From assembly GCA_943372215.1 (NCBI GenBank), contig CALRXU020000011.1:99050-163049 (forward strand): 64,000 nt of DNA, written 5' to 3'. Positions 62,123-64,000 of this stretch are shown one piece after another (the stretch's first letter is position 1; every line of letters starts with the position of its first letter). The position numbers and the translations under genes are program-made. The notes below the pieces were generated by a model. The model had not been told where the DNA came from and searched no databases. It saw only the letters and a list, made by a program, of their open reading frames with translations. Source of the stretch: UBA6183 sp943372215 (GTDB lineage Bacteria > Bacteroidota > Bacteroidia > UKL13-3).

Positions 62123-63064
62123 TTAATGTGCAAAAACTTGCTGAACCAAATTAGCAATTACCTTATGCATAGGTTTTTCTGTATCTAGGGAGGGGTTAAT
62201 TTCAGTAATTTCAAAACCAACTAAATTAGGCAATTGTTTAAACGTTTTTAGTAAATACACAGCTTGCTCCAAGGTAAGTCCATCTTCAACAGGTGTGCCG
62301 GTTCCCATGCTAATGCTGCTATCTAAACTATCTACATCAAAACTCACATAAATGTATTCACAGTTTTTAAGATGAGCCAACGTTTTTTGGGCAATACTTT
62401 CAATACCAGCTGTTTTAATCTCTGCCGGCCTAAATGCCCTGATTTCTTCTTTGGCAATAATGCGCTCCTCTTCCGTTTCAGTACTTCTCAGTGCAATAAA
62501 AACAATATCTGAGCCTTGTAATTTTGGTGAAATATTTCTACGTCCCAGCCGTTTCAGGTTGTTCCACAGCTGCTTGGTAATTTCTTTGGGCTCATTATGG
62601 CCCATTTCGCGGTGGTCATCACCCATTAAAGCAGCTAAAGGCATGCCATGTATATTGCCCGAAGGAGTAGTGTAGGGGCTATGTAAATCAGCATGGGCGT
62701 CAATCCAAATTACTCCAATTCGTTGGTTGGCGTAAAAATCTTTTACGCCTGAAATAAGTGCATTGGCACTGCTATGGTCACCACTAATAATAAAGGGAAC
62801 TCGTCCAAGTCTTAACGTATCTACAATATTATCGCAAACCTTTTGCTGAAACTCGCTAATAATTTCAATGTTTTTACCGTGTGGGGTATCTGTACTTGCT
62901 TTAACGGGTTTAGGTTGTAATTTAATGGAATTGTACACATCCACATGGTCAAAGTTTAACTCCTTTAACTTATCTATTAAGGCTTGAGGGCCAAGAGCTG
63001 CTCCTTGTTTACCAGCTCCAAAATCACTTTCAACAGTTATTAATTTAAATCGCTCATCACGCAT
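62123..63064 (-). CDS. Arginase-family ureohydrolase
   Basis: The 313-aa enzyme carries the manganese motifs ISGDHSSAN (His97), WIDAHADLHSP (Asp122, His124, Asp126), GNIHGMPLAALMG and the late SFDVDSLDSSISMGTGTP. These are the binding residues for two Mn2+ ions. GNIHGMP favours arginase over agmatinase or formimidoylglutamase. ATG 63064 is preferred; upstream only a TTG start exists. It is divergent from ctlX, separated by 109 nt, which supports arginine/citrulline use. Confidence 0.9.
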   Translation of the reverse strand: MRDERFKLITVESDFGAGKQGAALGPQALIDKLKELNFDHVDVYNSIKLQPKPVKASTDTPHGKNIEIISEFQQKVCDNIVDTLRLGRVPFIISGDHSSANALISGVKDFYANQRIGVIWIDAHADLHSPYTTPSGNIHGMPLAALMGDDHREMGHNEPKEITKQLWNNLKRLGRRNISPKLQGSDIVFIALRSTETEEERIIAKEEIRAFRPAEIKTAGIESIAQKTLAHLKNCEYIYVSFDVDSLDSSISMGTGTPVEDGLTLEQAVYLLKTFKQLPNLVGFEITEINPSLDTEKPMHKVIANLVQQVFAH

Positions 63065-63158
63065 ATAATACCTACAATGGTAGGCGGCAATAATAATCAA
63101 ATTTGTGCAAATGTGTGATTGTACCTATGCCATATGGAGTTTTTTATGTTGATTTGAA

Positions 63159-63171
63159 GTTCAATTTGAAC
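63159..63171. promoter_or_regulatory. Perfect short palindrome before ctlX
   Basis: GTTCAA-T-TTGAAC lies 2 nt upstream of the ctlX ATG. It could be an operator, but short palindromes occur by chance. Confidence 0.25.
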
Positions 63172-63173
63172 AA

Positions 63174-64000
63174 ATGCCGCAAAACACACAACACATACTT
63201 ATGGTAAGGCCAATCAGTTTTGCCTTTAATCATGAAACAGCCGTAAACAATGCCTTTCAGCAAAGCGATGCACAATCTGCTGAAACCCAAGATAGGGCAG
63301 CTCAAGAGTTTAACCACATGGTGCAGTTGTTGCAAGAAAACGGGGTAAATGTATTGGTGGTTGATGATACTCCTGAACCACATACGCCTGATAGCATTTT
63401 TCCGAATAACTGGTTTAGCACACATGAAGAAGGTTTTATGGTGTTGTATCCCATGTTTGCAGAAAACCGCAGAGCCGAACGCAGGGCCGATATTGCCCAG
63501 TTGTTAAGCGATAATTTTGTGATGCACGATGTATTGGATTTTACCCCTTATGAGGAACAACAACTTTATTTGGAAGGAACAGGAAGCATGGTGTTGGATA
63601 GGGAATTACGCATTTGTTATGCCTGCTTATCGCCCCGTACCAACAAATTGCTTTTAGAGGAGTTTTGCAAGAAATTAGGTTACGAAATGCTTGCCTTTCA
63701 TGCCCTTGACCAACAAGGAAACCCGATTTACCATACCAATGTGGTGATGACGGTAGGGGATTCTTTTTTATTGGCTTGTTTGGAATGTATTCCAAACCAA
63801 ACAGAAAGGGATTTGATTAAGCAAAGTACCTCAAAACCCATTATTGAAATTACACAGGAACAACTTAATCATTTTGCCGGCAATATGTTAGAGGTGCTTA
63901 ACAGTAAGGGCGAGCACCTGTTGGTAATGAGCAACCAAGCTTACCAGAGCTTAACCCCTAGCCAAATAACCGCATTAGAGAAACATGCACGTATTTTGCA
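63174..64000 (+). CDS. ctlX: Amidinotransferase-like citrulline-utilisation hydrolase CtlX (cut by right edge)
   Basis: The frame opens at ATG 63174 (MPQNTQHILMVRPISFAFNH) and is still open at the window end after 275 codons. It matches the arginine-deiminase/amidinotransferase superfamily member CtlX: MVRPISFAFNHETAVNNAFQ, PDSIFPNNWFSTHEEG (about residues 70-85), LEGTGSMVLDR (about 135-145) and the YHTNVVMTVGD segment with the catalytic His. The catalytic Cys, expected close to the C-terminus, lies beyond the edge. It is divergent from the arginase gene. Confidence 0.88.
   Translation, partial: MPQNTQHILMVRPISFAFNHETAVNNAFQQSDAQSAETQDRAAQEFNHMVQLLQENGVNVLVVDDTPEPHTPDSIFPNNWFSTHEEGFMVLYPMFAENRRAERRADIAQLLSDNFVMHDVLDFTPYEEQQLYLEGTGSMVLDRELRICYACLSPRTNKLLLEEFCKKLGYEMLAFHALDQQGNPIYHTNVVMTVGDSFLLACLECIPNQTERDLIKQSTSKPIIEITQEQLNHFAGNMLEVLNSKGEHLLVMSNQAYQSLTPSQITALEKHARIL

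Noticed and set aside
1..64000. rRNA, tRNA, CRISPR and intact insertion sequences
   Set aside because: Intergenic gaps were scanned by eye for tRNA arms, repeat-spacer patterns and transposase fragments and none was convincing.

Overview
This window is a stretch of chromosome from a free-living member of the Bacteroidota. The evidence is the many secreted proteins with type IX secretion (T9SS) sorting domains of both type A (genes at 17110, 45453, 59092) and type B/CHU_C (25831), the TonB/TonB-dependent receptor machinery, TAnnTTTG-type -7 promoter elements, start codons without Shine-Dalgarno sequences, and families largely restricted to this phylum (DUF2911, LIC11966 family, RibBA fusion, 256-residue AMP nucleosidase, PIG-L deacetylase of about 860 residues). 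The style of the gene set suggests a Chitinophagales/Sphingobacteriales-like lineage, but no marker here fixes the order. I see no rRNA, tRNA, CRISPR array or prophage.

Layout. 0-6.2 kb: the 5' part of an LTA-synthase-like membrane sulfatase (runs off the left edge), ribBA, an MsbA-like ABC exporter, an FlK-like thioesterase followed by a catalytically atypical SDR, and a DUF2911 protein closed by a terminator. 6.2-8.7 kb: three orphan small genes (parvulin-like, MORN-like, membrane-anchored unknown) flanked by two related degenerate non-coding repeats. 8.7-15.3 kb: a TonB-dependent receptor divergent from a hybrid-architecture beta-propeller sensor kinase and its LuxR-type response regulator. 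15.3-25.8 kb: housekeeping genes (SIMPL protein, small zinc-ribbon protein, AHSA1 protein, RidA/aminomuconate deaminase, MBL hydrolase, TonB, ruvB, ABC-2 permease, TlpA-like protein, RNA m5C methyltransferase, TPR protein). 25.8-29 kb: a minus-strand operon of four secreted proteins ending in a CHU_C protein. 29-36 kb: a Crp-like regulator with DUF4345 and DinB genes, an unknown gene, a PDZ remnant, a frameshifted LIC11966-family gene, a SET-domain protein, a PhoD-like phosphatase, OsmC and an NADP-binding protein. 36-41 kb: an EamA transporter, a beta-CASP nuclease-like MBL protein, upp, and three thioredoxin-fold proteins. 41-48.6 kb: a tandem D-Ala-D-Ala-ligase fusion, a toxin-antitoxin pair with its own operator, a PASTA protein, a large T9SS protein and a rhodanese. 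48.6-51.7 kb: kynurenine-pathway enzymes ACMSD and 3-hydroxyanthranilate dioxygenase, DUF2147, AMP nucleosidase. 51.7-59 kb: an NhaD-like antiporter, an SSS symporter, a four-helix-bundle gene bracketed by inverted repeats, a large PIG-L deacetylase, and a DUF6268 outer-membrane protein. 59-64 kb: a T9SS protein paired with an S74 tail-fibre-like adhesin, then arginase divergent from ctlX (cut by the right edge).

How the genes fit together. Tryptophan/kynurenine degradation is represented by HAAO and ACMSD (48.6-50.2 kb) and a RidA-family protein of the 2-aminomuconate deaminase type (16.7 kb). Arginase plus ctlX point to arginine/citrulline catabolism. Envelope biology dominates the rest: peptidoglycan precursor ligase and PASTA protein, T9SS cargo, TonB-dependent uptake and surface adhesins. 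The most interesting non-housekeeping signals are the four-gene secreted operon whose first two products share a C-terminal ITAY motif, the inverted-repeat-bracketed four-helix-bundle unit that exactly fills an intergenic gap, the tandem Ddl fusion with diverged catalytic loops, the autoregulated toxin-antitoxin insertion beside it, and a recurring -7 promoter element placed 1-7 nt before start codons that predicts leaderless mRNAs.
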